From positions 682,001-746,000 of the forward strand of contig OX419757.1 in the NCBI GenBank assembly GCA_948567375.1: 64,000 nucleotides of DNA, in the 5' to 3' direction. Source of the DNA: Lunularia cruciata (lineage: Eukaryota; Streptophyta; Marchantiopsida; Lunulariales; Lunulariaceae). Positions within the stretch are counted from its first letter, which is position 1. Each line of letters begins with the position of its first letter. The notes beneath the pieces are model-generated. The model saw nothing but the letters and a program-made list of their open reading frames with translations. It had not been told where the DNA came from and did not search any database. Shown piece after piece: positions 44,670 through 57,686 of this stretch. A program made the position numbers and the translations under genes.

Positions 44670-46864
44670 GGCACCAACTTGTGGTGTATTAGTGTTGGGT
44701 CCACTACATAATTCACCAATAGAGTAATCATTGCTATGATAAAAAATCTTGCAAAAGAGGTTGTGTGGCCTAATATGGAGGAAAGAGAAATATATAATTT
44801 GGAGGATCAGGAAATAAGATTGGATAAGGGAATATATAATTTGGAGGTCGTTGAGTTTGGGGTTCTGAACTCCTAGGCTGAATTCGGAGTCCTTTTGGAA
44901 TTCAGGGGATAAAATTCAAGCCTGGAATTCGTGGTCCTTGGAAATATTTCTGGAATTGTGTTTTAAGAAATTGAAATTGTACGTAAGAAATTCAAAAGGT
45001 CAATTATATTGCCAACTAAAACGACTGCCACTTGGGGTCCACTAAGACAAGAATTCACACTTGGGTCCACGTTCAGCGTTAAGGTATTGTTGATCTTTCT
45101 GCGAACTTGAGGTGAGAAGTTTAAACCATCAATCTTTACATACATGAGTATTATTTCATCAAAAGTGTTTAGAGATTCAATGGGATACTCTTCTGAATTT
45201 ACCAAGAACCTTCTATTTCCATAGCGATAAATACAGATATTCTCAATTCAAACTAACCCTATTAAGTACTCATGTGAGCAATGATCGTTTTTCTCCAAGC
45301 GAAATTAAAAATGAAAAGTTGATTCGCATTTGAGAAAGTCCAAGGGACCTGGCAAGGTCAACTACACGAGCAGCCTCCAGAGATAGACACACATTATGCT
45401 TCGAATATAGTCTACGGAAGGAAAGAAGATTACATCAGAAATGCTTGAGATAGATTAACCATATTTTAAGTTTGGCATTTTAATTTAATTGTACCAAACT
45501 TAATTTCATCTTAACCAAAACATTTATCTTTACCACAGAGCTTGTAGGCACTCCGTGCTAACACTCAACACATTTAACACATTAAAATATAGACTATCGT
45601 AATTCTTCCCTATTACTCCCATGCAGAATTTATTTTTAATATCTGCAATGGAAGTGGTCCTTGTCTGACAGCATGGGAGAAATTTTGAATATCCATGTCA
45701 TAAGTAATCCAGTCTTACCCTGAAGGAGAGTTTTTATATGTTATATCTCCGTCCCATCTTGATTACATATAAATTTGGAATTCAGAATTTGTTGTAGAAA
45801 AAATAAACTTCTACCGTTGGAGAGTCAAATTAAAATTCATCAAAATTTGAAGTATCACATTTGACGTCCAAAGATTTCACCCAAAACTTTTAAGGAGAAC
45901 TGACTCAGAAACTTTATGGACATTATCTTCAAATTTCGAGTAGATTTTTATCAAATTTTATTTCCCAAATGTAAAATAAATAAGAAAGTTTATAATAATT
46001 ATACTAATAAAAATCTAGCACATATGATGAATATGAAATTCCTTTTCTTATCAATATTCTCTCTGTACACTAATTTTTTTGATTTATCAGGAACTTTCGG
46101 GAAGTTCAGAGAGTACACCTCTCTAGTTTTAAGAGTAATTCTAGCTATAACCATCCAAGAAATAACTATAAAAATAAGAAAAATCTTGCTATTTAAATAT
46201 AATCTATTTATAAGAAGTTCCGTAGATCAATTTAATCTTATCATATCATAGTCATGGTATTCGTATTAAACTGTCCTGATATTTAACTTCCTTCTTTACT
46301 ACGAAAATCTTCTTGAAACTAAACCAGAATCTCTATAATAGTAGCTTGATGTGATTATTTCTTCGAATCTGTCAATACCAGTCTTAAGAGAATAAGATAT
46401 TAAGAAGTTATGATAGATGATTTTACCCAAAATCGGGTGCAAATAATTGGATTATTTTATTCTCAACGTCAATGTCACATCGACACCGTCAAGCTTTTAT
46501 GATTTCGGTGCTCTTAAGGCTTTTGGCCAACTTAAGGTGTTTTTAAATCCATATGTGTCAGAAATGCATAGCAAGATTCTCCTCTAACATACAACATCAC
46601 TGATGACAAGAATGTTATATTACTCATCCTTTGTCAATAGTAATGGAAATCTTGAAGATTGAATATGAAATGAATGTGGAATCGTGCACTTACCAAAATC
46701 CAGGTACGATCTCGATAACTTTTGCAAGCTTTGAGTATTGACTTGAGAAGGCCTGGTCTGTCCTCAATATGTATGACCTCATGACACTGCAAAATGTGCC
46801 CATCGTGAAGTAAGCCAAGGAACTGCTGCTGCCAGAATACGGTAAAGATCGAGGTTGGCTTTTG
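44670..46864. other. Intergenic AT-rich stretch without recognised gene
   Basis: Short low-complexity frames only, for example a Lys/Ile/Phe-rich frame at 45916-46251 with no recognisable domain. Nothing else that I can support. Confidence 0.5.
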
Positions 46865-48199
46865 CACCGCGGGCTCCAAAGACCCCACCTCTTGCAGAGT
46901 ACAACAGTGACATTTTCATCTTCATTCACCCATTAGGTCAGTAACTAGGTTCTTATGGGCGTTTGAAGGGAGTGGGCGGTCCCGTGGTCCTGTCCCTGTA
47001 CGGGCCTCCTGAAAGCCCATATACAACGATTTCATCAGCCAGGACACCGATCTGATTCCCTCTCATAACGGGACGCTGTTTTGATGTTCCAGTCGATTCT
47101 ACTAGAACAAACATTTCACATTCCACAGTGAACACTTAAGAATATATATAGGTAAAATGATAGGTATAATTGCTTAATTTCGTAGCAATGTGCTCAATAC
47201 AATACATGTGACCAAACATATTGGCAGATCTATATATATTGGCAAAATTAACTTGTGTAATATTTTAGTTAAATTGATCTTTAAAATTACAATAAAAACC
47301 ATTAACACAGTTAATAGAGGATTATAAAATTGAAATATTTGATACAAAAGCAACCAAACCACTATCTTATTTTGGTTTGCAAACAATCAAAGAAATCGCA
47401 CTAGCAAAAACATATTGAATGAAATCTTTATTCCTCAACTCTACCACCTGTATCCTCTCAATAATACATATAGATAGACATATTACAGATATATTATCAT
47501 AGAGGTGAAAATTGGCTTGATAATGTCTAGAAAGATGTTATATATGATAACTTAAGTAGATCAGATAGGGATATCACTGAAAGAACACTTCCACCAATAG
47601 GGTAGGAGTTGAAAACAACCTGGAAACTTCAAAGCTAATGGGGAGATTCCTCCCCTTGGAAAAAAGTGAAAGATGCTTCCCCTTGGAAAAAAAGGTTTGC
47701 CACTCTCTCCCCCTCCCCTTGTTGTTCATCAAGAACTTTCCAACAATAACTCGCCCATGCGATTTTGAGCTTCCTACAAGAAGATTCTCTAAAAGTTCCC
47801 TCCAGTCAAACTTGTTTGACCAAGCAAATAGGACAAAGACCAACACGTCATCCATCTAAGCAACAATCTAAGGGTAGAGCTTACTGAGATGTTACCAATC
47901 AATATATCTTATCCAAGGGTGGAGCTTCATTTGAGGGGATCCGCTTTGCTATATAGTAAAGAGAAGGTGCTCCTTTCGAGCATCGGAGTATTGGGTGTGA
48001 AGCTTGTGTTTTCTCTCTTGTATTTCTCTTGGAGAGTTCTCATGTCCTTGGAGTATTAAAATGGTATTAGAGTAGGTGTTTTAATCCAAGAGAGTGGATC
48101 ACCCCTCTTGGAAGAACATGGGCTACTAAAACTGAGTAATTTTAAGGGGAGAATATATAGTGCAATTGTTAGACTTGGTGGAGACCCTCGAGTCATTTT
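46865..48199. repeat. Tandem duplication unit 1: flank plus A-family LTR
   Basis: ACCCCACCTCTTGCAG, CCTCCTGAAAGC, CATTCCACAGTGAACACTTA and the LTR that follows all recur in the same order about 1335 bp further on (unit 2). The unit contains non-element flank, a complete A-family LTR and the start of the element leader (GAGTAATTTTAAGGGGAGA at about 48134). Confidence 0.9.
47458..48060 (+). mobile_element. A-family LTR (duplicated, without downstream coding region)
   Basis: About 603 bp, followed by a mutated primer-binding site (ATGGTATTAGAGTAGG, 48061) and 120 bp of leader, after which the flank of unit 2 begins. Confidence 0.8.
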
Positions 48200-48829
48200 C
48201 ACCTCGGGTTCCAGAGACCCCACCTCTTGCAGTGTACAACTATGACATTTCATCTTCATTCACCCATTACGTCACAACTAGGTTCTTGTTGACCTAGGTT
48301 TCTTATAGACATTTGAAGGGAACAGATGGTCCCATGGTCCTGTACTTGTACGAGCCTCCTGAAAGCTCATATATAACAATTTCATGAGCCAAGACACCAA
48401 TCTGATTCCTTCTCATAATGGGATGTTGTTTTGATGTTCTAGTTGGTTCTACTAGACCAAGCATTTCACATTCCACAGTGAACACTTAGAAATATATAGG
48501 TAAAAAGACAGTTATCATTGCTTAGTTCCGTAGCAATTTGCTCAATAACTATCAACAGCAATGTGCTCAATAAACTTATTGGCAGATCTATATTTATTTG
48601 CAAGATTATCTTGTGTAGTATTTCAGTTAAATTGATCTTTAAAATTACAATAAAAACCATTACCATAGTTAATAGGAGATTATAAAATTGAAATATTTGA
48701 TACACAAACAACCAAACCACTATTGTATTTTGGTTTGCAGCAATCAAGGAAATCGCACTAGCAAAAATATATTGAATTGAAATCCTTATTCCTCAACTTT
48801 GCCACCCATATCCTCTGAACTTAGAACCT

Positions 48830-49464
48830 TGTAATACTAATAGTTAGACATATTATCTAGAGATGAAAATTGGTTTGGTAACATCTAGAAGTATTTTATA
48901 TATGATGGCCTGAGTAGATCAGATAGGGGTGTCATTGAAAGAGAAATTTCACCAATAAGGTAGGGGTCAAAAACACCCTAAAAACTTTAAATTAATTTTG
49001 GAGGCCTAAACAGATGAATTAGGCCTCAAGAATAGTCACACTTTCTTCCTTTTGCAAAAAAAGGTTTGCCTTCTCACTCCACTATTTGTCTCATTGAGAG
49101 ATTTCCAATGGTACCTAACCCATGCGATTCTAAGCTTCCTACAAGAAGATTCTATAAAGCTTCCCTCTAGTCAAACTTGTTTGACCAACCAAATAGGACT
49201 AGGACCAACATGTCACCCATCCAAGCAACTAACCTAAGGATTGAGCTTGCTAACATGTTACTAATAAATGTATCTGATCCAAGGTTGGATCAGATACATT
49301 TAGCTACAGATACTAAAGCTCCAAGGGTGGAGCTTCCTTTGAGGGGATCCACTTTTATATAATAAAGAGAAAGTGCTCCTTTGGGCATCGGAGTATTGGG
49401 TGTGAAAGTTTTGTTTTCTCTCTTGTATTTGTCTTGGAGAGTTTCATGTCCTTGGAGTACTACA
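48830..49464 (+). repeat. 5' LTR of element A copy 2
   Basis: 635 bp. Contains a perfect short hairpin at 49267-49300 not present in the LTR of unit 1. Confidence 0.85.
49267..49300. repeat. Perfect 16-bp-arm hairpin in the A-family LTR
   Basis: AATGTATCTGATCCAA, GG, TTGGATCAGATACATT. The sister LTR at about 47905-47935 has only one arm-like sequence, so the second arm is a local inverted duplication. Confidence 0.93.
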
Positions 49465-49481
49465 ATGGTATCAAAGCAGGT
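49465..49481 (+). other. Primer-binding site of element A copy 2
   Basis: ATGGTATCAAAGCAGG directly after the LTR; the initiator tRNA-Met type with one change. Confidence 0.82.
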
Positions 49482-50089
49482 GTTTTAATCTAAGAGAATG
49501 GATCATCCCTCTTGGAAGAACACGGACTACTAAGATTGAGTAATTTTGAGGGGAGAAAATGCAGTGCAATTGTTAGACTTGGGGATGTTTTAGAGAGAGG
49601 ATGGGATGGAGGCACCTATAAGCTAATTTCATGCACTCCAATTTCCATTCTTGAATCCATTCCACAATAAGATTATGTACATCTAGTGCGAGCAAATGAG
49701 AGTATATCTCATTTATCATTTTGGAGCCGAGTTCATGGACATAGTGATGAATTCACCAAACCCAACATTCTACTTATGGTGGTATATGAGGGAGAGTAGA
49801 ATTTGACAATTTACATTCTATTATGATGTTATTATGGGTCTGAATATACTAAATCTTCCCCATTTCAACACGTAAGTACAAATCCATTATGTGGTTAAAC
49901 AAAAAGTGATGTTTAGGGATTTTTTAATCCGCAATTTTAGTGAGGAATATTATCAACAAGTGATAGCCTCTAAGGTCCTAATGGTAGTTCCAATAGTTTG
50001 TGCTCCCTTCCAAATGATCATATTTGGAACTCTCTAACCCTCTATTGAAGTAGGAAGTAGCAACTGAACATTTTTTGTGTGAAGAAATC

Positions 50090-51250
50090 ATGGATCTATA
50101 GTTGTAGGAGTTGATGCAAAGAATGCAAAGAATGAAAAGGATTTTGAATGAGTTTTGGGAGATCAAGATGACCATGGAGGAATTGCAAGATCAAGTATGT
50201 ACCCTCAAAAATGATCAAGTAATGCAAGAAGGGGAACCATCCCAACAACCAACACCAACAACCGAAGTACCTAGAGAGTCACTCATGCCAATGGCGCAGA
50301 CCTCGATCAACAATCAAACCACATTGTTATTGGAAATGAAAGAACATGTAAGATTGAGGCTTACAAGGGATAGAATTCTATGGGAGTAGTGGAAATTGGA
50401 TTTCAAGAATGAACCGATACCTTTGATTGGTCACAATTGAGATCATTGATCATTGATCATTTTTCAAGCATGTTTGCATGTGACTACTTGACCAATAAAG
50501 CCCTCACATGGTATAAATCTTAGGAACAATCATTTTTGGCATAAGGAAGAGAGGTGACTTGGACAGCCATGCAAGAATGGCTGCTCAAAAATTTCCAATT
50601 TGTGAATTCTATGCAAATGGACCAAACCAGATTTTGGGGATTGAAGCAAAAGAATTGCATATAAGAGTATGTAGAGACATTTCTTGATCTACAAGTTGTG
50701 ATTACCAATATGAGTCCAGCCAAATCTCTTGACAATTTCAAAAGAGGATTAAAAGAGTAGATCCGCCAAAAGGTAATGGTACAAAATCCTTGCAATATTT
50801 TTGAAGCTATTGCATGTGCTCAAAGAATAGCAGGGATGCTTGGAGGAGGTGAAGAGGTAGTCCTAATGTAAAACTATTGGCTCAGACACACCATTTTGGT
50901 GGACAATTTCCTATGAAATTGGGTGACATTTGGTTTCAAGACCGGGGAGCATGACCCCTCCAAGGAACGGGGACGGATTGAGGAAAGGAGAGATGGAGTC
51001 CCACAAGGAGAAGGGGCTCAAGCAGATCAACAATGTTGTTATAATTGTGGTAAAGTTGGACACATAGCCATCAATTGTCATGCTCATCATCCTAGAGGCC
51101 CTCGGCCTCCATACAAGCAACCTTTGAATCACATGAGAGGTAAATCAAAGAAGAGGATGCTAAAATCACATTGGAAAACAAAGATCACCAGTATATGTAC
51201 ATCACAGCCTTATTGGCTCAATGAAGAAAAGTAAAGGAGAGGGAAAGAGA
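50090..51250 (+). pseudogene. gag of element A copy 2
   Basis: ATG at 50090 followed by stops at codons 4 and 6; a frame of 92 codons (50111-50389) carries MTMEELQDQVCTLKND. The gag core is at about 50540-50850 and the knuckle CYNCGKVGHIAINC at 51037-51078, followed by a His/Pro-rich tail. Confidence 0.8.
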
Positions 51251-51923
51251 AGGACAAGTGTGTAAAGATAGAGGAAGACAAACACATAGTTGATTGTTGT
51301 AAATGGAGTCATAGAAGGCAATCTGGTGAGAGTATTGATAGATATTGGAGCAATAGAGAATTTCTTGTCTTGCTTTGTTGCAATAAGGTTGGGGATGGAA
51401 CTATAGAAGGATGAGAATAACAAAGTAGAGTTACCTAATGGTCACACATACAATATCACGTCATTACCTAGAAAGGTAACAATCCCTATAGGAGAGTATC
51501 ATCAAATAATCAAGTGGTGAGTGATATGGTTAGCTCGTTATGATGCAATCTTATGCATGCTGTGGATAGAGCACTACAACCCTACGATGGATTGGAGAAA
51601 GAAAGTAGTGAGAACTAGTCAATGGAAGATCTTTGGGTTTAAAGAAAGATCACAAAGGCAAGAGATGCCTCTCTATATCATAGGGACCACATCTAATGGT
51701 AAGACAAATAGATGTTTCATGGATCTACTAAGAGAAGTCCAGAGTGCCCAACAAAAAAGATAAATTATTGAGAAATTGAAAGATGTGGTCAATGAGTTTC
51801 AAGATGTCTTCTTGGATGAATTACTCTCAAGTTTACCACTAGAAAGGGGAGTAGAGCATTAAATTCAGATACTTCCTAGAAAGACATCTCCTTGTAAGGC
51901 CCCATCAATTATCACCTCATGAG

Positions 51924-52400
51924 TTGGAGGAGTGTAAGGCTAAAATCAAAGATATGTTGGAAAGGGATTTTTCTAACCCAACGTATCACCATATGGGGTG
52001 CTTGTGTTTTTTTGTGAAGAAGAAGGATAGAACAATGCGCATGTGCATTGATTACCAAGGACTAAATCAACAAATGGTGAAGAAAAAATACACATTACCT
52101 TGCATGGATGACTTGTTTGATCAACTCAATGGGGCAAAGCACTTCACCAAACTTGATCTACAAAGCGGTTATAACCAAATCAGGATTGTGGAGGAAGACA
52201 TACACAAAAGGGCCTTTTGAACAAGGTATGGTCACTTTGAGTACTTGGTAATGATGTTTGGCCTTACCATCGTTATAACCACTTTCATGATTTCGATGAA
52301 TGACATATTGTGTTTGCACTTGGATAATCTGTTATCATTTTCCTTGATGACATCTTAGTCTATAACAAGATGATGATAGAGCACAAGTAACATCTACGAG
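51924..52400 (+). pseudogene. Reverse transcriptase of element A copy 2
   Basis: Frame 51924-52220 has [36 protein letters not shown] and [13 protein letters not shown], then a TGA in the same codon as copy 1 (CCTTTTGAACAAGG). The catalytic block reads SFSLMTS-stop in frame, while a neighbouring frame keeps LDDILVYN-like wording near 52343. The shared stop shows the inactivation predates the large duplication. Confidence 0.85.
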
Positions 52401-53309
52401 AAGTCCTCCAGATTCTATGATAGAATCAATTGTATACCAAAACCTCAAAGTGCAAGATTGGCAAATCTAAAGTAGACTACATAGGTTATAGAGTAAGTGC
52501 AAAAGGTATCCAAGCGTCAATAAATAAAATAGAAGTCATTAAGAAGATCAAACTCAACTCAAGAGTTTTTTGGAATTAACAGGGTTTTATCATTGATTTG
52601 TTAAGGACTTCTTCAAAGTTTCATAGCGTCTAATAGCATTATTGGGCAAGGAGAAGAAGTGGATGTGGGGAACCACAAAAGAATTGACCTTTCAAGAATT
52701 GAAAGATGCATTACTATATGCACCGATCTTGAAATGGTATGACCCAACATGTCCAATCAAGTTGGCTATAGATGCATCAACGTAGCAATAAGAGCAGTCC
52801 TACAACAAGAGTGGCATGACAGATGGCACCCAATTGCATACTTCTCTCATAAGCTATTATTGGTAGAATGCAACTATCACACCACCAAATGAGAAGAGCA
52901 GGCCATTGTCCTTGCAACCAAGCATTGGAAGCACTATCTTGGTGAGAAAGCATTTGTAGTGGAGATAGACCACAAACCTCTAGTCTACCTTGAGACACAA
53001 AAAGATCTTTCTTGTCAATAGATTTGGTGGGCAATGTGGAGACCATAGTTCAACATGAAAATCACATATGCGGAAGGCAAGAAGCAACCTGTAGATGTAT
53101 TCACCTGAATGCCGATGGCAAGCAAATCTAATGGTGGAGATGAACCCTAAATTCTGGCCAAGGATTCTTACTACTACAAAAACTGATCCATAGATTGTGG
53201 GAGTTGAATCTTCCAAAGGCATCACTAGCACCCAACGACTCATGTTTTGTGATAGCAGGTTATGGGTTCTAGATGCCACAGATATAGAACCTAGTAGAAT
53301 GTCATGATT

Positions 53310-53830
53310 TCACCATTGTAGGTCATGTTGGAGTGGACAAGACCTTAGATGCAGTCAAACACCATTACTATTGACCCAAGATGAGCAACGAGGTGATGGA
53401 ATATGTTTGGAGCTGCTTACTTTGTCAACAAAATAAAGCTTCTAATCAAGCTCCTACAAGACTTCTTCACTCCTCCCCACTCCTACACAACGTTGGGAAC
53501 AAGTAAGCATGAATCTGGTTTGTGAATTGCTTAAGACCACATTAGGGTTTGATTCTATCATAGTCTTTGTCGACTGACTTAGCAAATGATTCATATGTAT
53601 CCTACCACCAAGAATATGACTACACTACAACTAACTTAATTGTACTTAGATGCAATTTCCTCTCACCATAGCCTGTCTCGTGTGCTCATCATAAATAGAG
53701 ACACTCAATTCACTAGTTTGTTTTGGAGAACACCCTTTGGTTGCTTCAAAACCAAATTGACCATGTCCATAGCTTACCATCCATAGACCAATGGCAAATA
53801 GAGTGGGCAAATTGCACTATTGAGGACTTT
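53310..53830 (+). pseudogene. Integrase fragment of element A copy 2
   Basis: GHVGVDKTLDAVKHHYY, CLLCQQNKASNQAPTRLLHS, then the TQFTSLFW and AYHP-stop-TNG blocks; ends at the R junction. Confidence 0.75.
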
Positions 53831-53844
53831 CATGCGGGTCATTT

Positions 53845-54400
53845 TATGGCATGCTTTCCTTTATGGCCAACATGGTTGGTCATAGTTTAGTCAGTTTATG
53901 AATCATTGTCTTGGAGTCAATTGTTTGTACACAATAGGGAGATGCTTTAAGGAGACCTTTATTTGCCATGGCTCACTTCAAAGCTTTCTTATCTACTACT
54001 TTGGCCATGCTAGGGTGAGTATTTCTCTCCTTGGCATACAATACACACATTGTGGGCCTTGTAAATCAGATTAGGTAAGCCTTTGATCACTTGACTATCA
54101 AGCTATATCTTGTAGGCATAAGAGTCAACGTGTCAAAGTGTAGAGAATGGTCCTCTTCAAGTATCCTTCCCCACCTTGAGCTTCTAGAGGAGTACCTATA
54201 GATGGAGAACATATTCTTGGAGTGCCAATAGGATCCAAGGATTTTGTCACACGCTTCTTAAACATTGCTCTTGTAGAGGATATTCTCCATGTGGATGACA
54301 TTCCTCTCCTAGGAGATCTGCATATGGCATTTGGTATACTCTCCTTTAGCATTGTCCATCAATTGAATTACCTTTTCTACACCGTTCCTCCTTATTTGAT
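53845..54400 (+). mobile_element. Family R copy 2, left piece
   Basis: Parallels 9936-10483 and 58618-59165. It ends at the solo LTR of the D subfamily; the right piece begins at 54864. Confidence 0.75.
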
Positions 54401-54863
54401 TGTAAAAGACCAAGACCAAGGAGAGAAATAAGAGAATGGAAGATCACATTGGGATGCTTGAGTGTAGGAAAACTCCAAATGTCTAGCATGAGCTTTAGCT
54501 TTGGTATTTATAGGGGTCATACAAGGCTCTTAAGAAGCTTCTCAAGAAGCTTCCTTGAACCGCTTTCTTAGAGTGCAAGCCAAGTTAACCAAGAAGCTTC
54601 CTTCTAGAAGTTGCCTACTTGGCATGCAAGCTAAGCTAGTTGAAAGCTTCTAGAAGCTATCTATTTGGGGTGCAAGCTAAGCCGGCCAAGAAGCTTCCCA
54701 AGACGATTCTTCCTAGAAGTTACCACTTGGCATGCATGTTACCCAATACTTGGGAGGGTACCAAATAGCTTCCTAGATATTTCTAGATATTTTAGGCTAA
54801 TTTGGCCCATTTGCTACTTTGTTAGCCTTGACTAACTTTGTTGCTAAAATCCATATTGTTACA
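54401..54863 (-). mobile_element. Solo LTR of the D subfamily
   Basis: 463 bp, TGTAAAAGAC to ATTGTTACA, flanked by TTGAT (54396-54400) and TTGAC (54864-54868), the same flanks as full-length element D in copy 1. It contains AAGCTTCT/AGAAGCTT repeats (54533-54660) and a minus-strand TATAAATA at 54505-54512. Confidence 0.93.
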
Positions 54864-56110
54864 TTGACCTTCTTACCACATTTGAGAGCGTTTATAGGAG
54901 GATTATTGGAGTCTTTGGTGATGTTTGAGTGTGTGATAGGAGACTTAGCACGTAGACAAAAGATCTCTAACAATCTCATGTGGAGTAAAAGGACTATTAT
55001 CTATGGAAGAGAAGACACTTATAGAGTTTTTGGGTAGTTGGGTTCTCTCTCGGCACTCCTACTTTCCTCCCATTCTATAGTTGCTGATAGGCAAGTTTTG
55101 GAGACATATGGGATCAAGGTGGAGGAATGATCCTTTTCTCTCTAGATGTTGTTGCAGCAAATGAGAGATGGTATATCTCCATGGGCATGAGAGGACCTTC
55201 CATCCTTTGCGTCACTACTGTCAGAGTGGCCTAGAGGTTTACAATCTTCCTTGATGGAGCAATAGTATCAACCTATGCTATATTCTCTCTTAGTTGATCC
55301 GCCCATTCCTTGGGCCACTAGAGCACATCTTTGCTCTTGCTATGGCAATAGTATAGGCTCTTGGATCCTAGCTTGATTGTAGCATTAGGGCATTCTAACT
55401 TGCACTAGCTACTTTCTCAATGATGAGGTTCCACCTAGGTTTGGTCCACTCGTCTACATATTCATTACTCACTTGTGAGTGTGGTTCTACACTAGAAGCA
55501 ACAATGATCCATATGACACTATGTCCTTTTGGAGGACAAAGGATAGCTACCCATGATACCATCAAGGATATAGTGTTTGCTATGGCACAAAAGAGTGGAT
55601 ACCTTGCTTGGAAGGATCATTCGTATGCTTTGGAGGGAATGATTACTCATCCCCTTGGATGGGCAACAAGAAGATCAGCAATGCACAAGCTCACCATGTG
55701 TAGGGGTATGTAATGATATCACCTCTTTGTAACTCTAGCCTTGGAGTTATACGGAATGATGGACATGACATTTGACACATTTGTCAAGGAGTGCACAAGA
55801 GCTTATCATATTAGATGTTAGGTGGTATCACTCTCACTCTCACTCTCACTCTCATACTTTGTAGCATACTTTAGACAATATGAGTACATTGGTCTATAGA
55901 GAGCATTGGCTAGTGCAATCCACAAGAGAGCAAGCACACTAGATGATGCTTCTTTGGATGCTCCACTAATTTGTAGACCTTATGACTTGCATAGCTTGGA
56001 TATCTTAGGTGTACTAGGGCAGATTTTTCATATCTATTCTATTGAGGCCCTATTTTACCTCTTTTGTCTCCCCCTTGTACAATTGTGAATCAAGAGTTTC
56101 TCCCAATATT
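54864..56110 (+). mobile_element. Family R copy 2, right piece
   Basis: Contains MFECVIGDLARRQKISNNL (about 54920-54980), CECGSTLEATMIHMTLC (about 55470-55530), GGQRIATHDTIKDIVFAMAQ, and LALELYG-like wording (about 55730-55750 with a stop). It differs from copy 1 in lacking the 131-bp duplication. Inactive. Confidence 0.75.
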
Positions 56111-56750
56111 GTGACAACATTGCCGGATTCTACATTTCATAAGTACAAGAGGGATCCACACTTATAAATGATAGTTGAGATTTTGGGTACTCCATTTGGG
56201 TAATTAGTGTGGACATATAATTAGTATAACTTATTAGCTAGGACCACACTAACAGAGATTATGACAAATAATTTAGGAGTTAGAAATTAGATATTGGTTT
56301 TATATAAAATATGTTTGGTATACTAAAAATTAGAATATTTAAAATGGTATGAGAATTGTAATATTATCCTTAAGATCATTGGAATATATATTATGCACAA
56401 CTTCAAGATATTATTTACAAGGTAGGAAGCATTGGTCAATTCCATTTTATATGCTGAAATTCAGATTAAGTCAATATAGCCCTCTATATTTCAAATTTCA
56501 TAAATTTATATTACCCTAAATTATATTTTTTTTACAGATCAAAATAATATAAACATGTGTACTCATCTTATTTACAACATTTTGTACTTTTTTTCCTTCT
56601 TTAGATATATTATAGATTTTGGCTACTATAAATCCTCATTAATCAACTGCATCCTGTGGTGACATTACAGAGCATCAACAGATAATTCCTAGTTCACACC
56701 AGCCGTCTTGGTGTGAACATCACTTGTATTAGTAAAACGTATGTCATAAA
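56111..56750. other. AT-rich host DNA, paralogous to 22331-22965
   Basis: No gene seen. It runs into the target duplication of the R element at 56751. Confidence 0.6.
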
Positions 56751-56759
56751 CATATAACC
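56751..56759. repeat. Left 9-bp target duplication of R element 3 (CATATAACC)
   Basis: Repeated exactly at 60538-60546. Copy 1 has a single CATATAACC at 22966-22974 with continuous flanks, the empty site. Confidence 0.85.
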
Positions 56760-57160
56760 ATATAAACAAAAAGTGGGTGAAAAGCTGCGGGGATGCGGGA
56801 GAGTGTGGAGACGGGAGAAGAGAGGGAGAGATGTGAGACAATATCTGGAATTTCTGAGGGCTCTCTAGCATGTAGCATTTGAGTGAATAGTTTATCCTCT
56901 TTATTTTTCAATTTTGGGTCCATTGGCACCTAGATTGAAGACTATGGAGAATGGAGTAAAAAGTTATGAGGATTTCTAGCTTTTTTAGGGTTTAGAGTGA
57001 TCATTATACATTGATAGTGATGGATTGGGGATTTTTATTATCTCTTGGTTTACATGATTAAGTTCCATGGGAATTTAGTTTGAAAATTTTGGAGATGGAA
57101 ATTGAAAGTTATGAGAGTTTATAGATTTTAGGGTTTGGAGAGATTGTTTTCTTATGTGAG

Positions 57161-57496
57161 TTGGGATGTGAGGGGTTGTGGTTTTGCAGATATGGGGAGA
57201 TATGGAGAGGAGCAGCATGTGTTACTATCATTATTCTTGTGCTAGCCATGGCTACACCTTCCCACGTGGGTTTGCCTAGAGCGGGTCGGGATACACCACT
57301 TCCGGTGTGTTACCGACGCTTTACCTTGCAAGGGGTAAAGACCCATATGGGAAGGATGCACAAGGACTATGATTGGACCACTTGGGATGCCCACATGAGA
57401 CAAGCAACCACATTGACAGCATTGACACTCAAGATTATGCACGCTTCTTCTATACCTTTGTTGATCGTTCTAGGTATACCGATCGAGTTGTGGTAG
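57161..57496 (+). pseudogene. N-terminal zinc-finger region of R element 3
   Basis: A 111-codon frame ends TLKIMHASSIPLLIVLGIPI. Within it PLPVCYRRFTLQGVKTHMGR and MH resembles a C2H2 finger: the second Cys of the expected C-x-x-C is Arg, while the two His are present. Such fingers serve DNA target recognition in several non-LTR retrotransposon proteins. The frame ends at TAG 57494; similarity to copy 4 continues downstream. Confidence 0.55.
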
Positions 57497-57686
57497 TGGT
57501 TAGCTTCTCAGGCGGGTTGCATTTTGGGGTTATTTGAGACTAGTTTTCCATGTCCACGTCTATTCCATAGGCTACCCCGCACACTCCATGATGAGGCTAG
57601 ACAGGCTTTTCATCTACCACTGGACCATTTGGCTTGTGATCCCTTGGACGAGTTAGCATGGTTTCTATTCCTCTTACTCTCTTGAT

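Larger units (their letters stand above)
48200..49590. repeat. Tandem duplication unit 2: flank plus A-family LTR
   Basis: Second copy of the unit; it leads without a break into the gag-pol of element A copy 2. Confidence 0.9.
48830..53845 (+). mobile_element. Element A copy 2: Ty3/gypsy element with 5' LTR, truncated at its 3' end
   Basis: LTR 48830-49464 (starts TGTAATACTAATAG, ends GTACTACA), primer-binding site 49466, leader, gag from 50090, zinc knuckle 51037-51078, protease-like region (VLIDIGAIENF near 51330-51370, D-I-G in place of D-S/T-G), reverse transcriptase 51924-52400, RNase H about 52740-53040, integrase about 53310-53830. There is no 3' LTR: the integrase passes into family R at about 53845, at the same place as in copy 1. 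Stops are frequent from the fourth gag codon on. Confidence 0.88.

Noticed and set aside
45916-46251. 111-codon Lys/Ile/Phe-rich frame
   Set aside because: Composition follows the local AT-richness; no motif and no codon pattern suggesting a gene.
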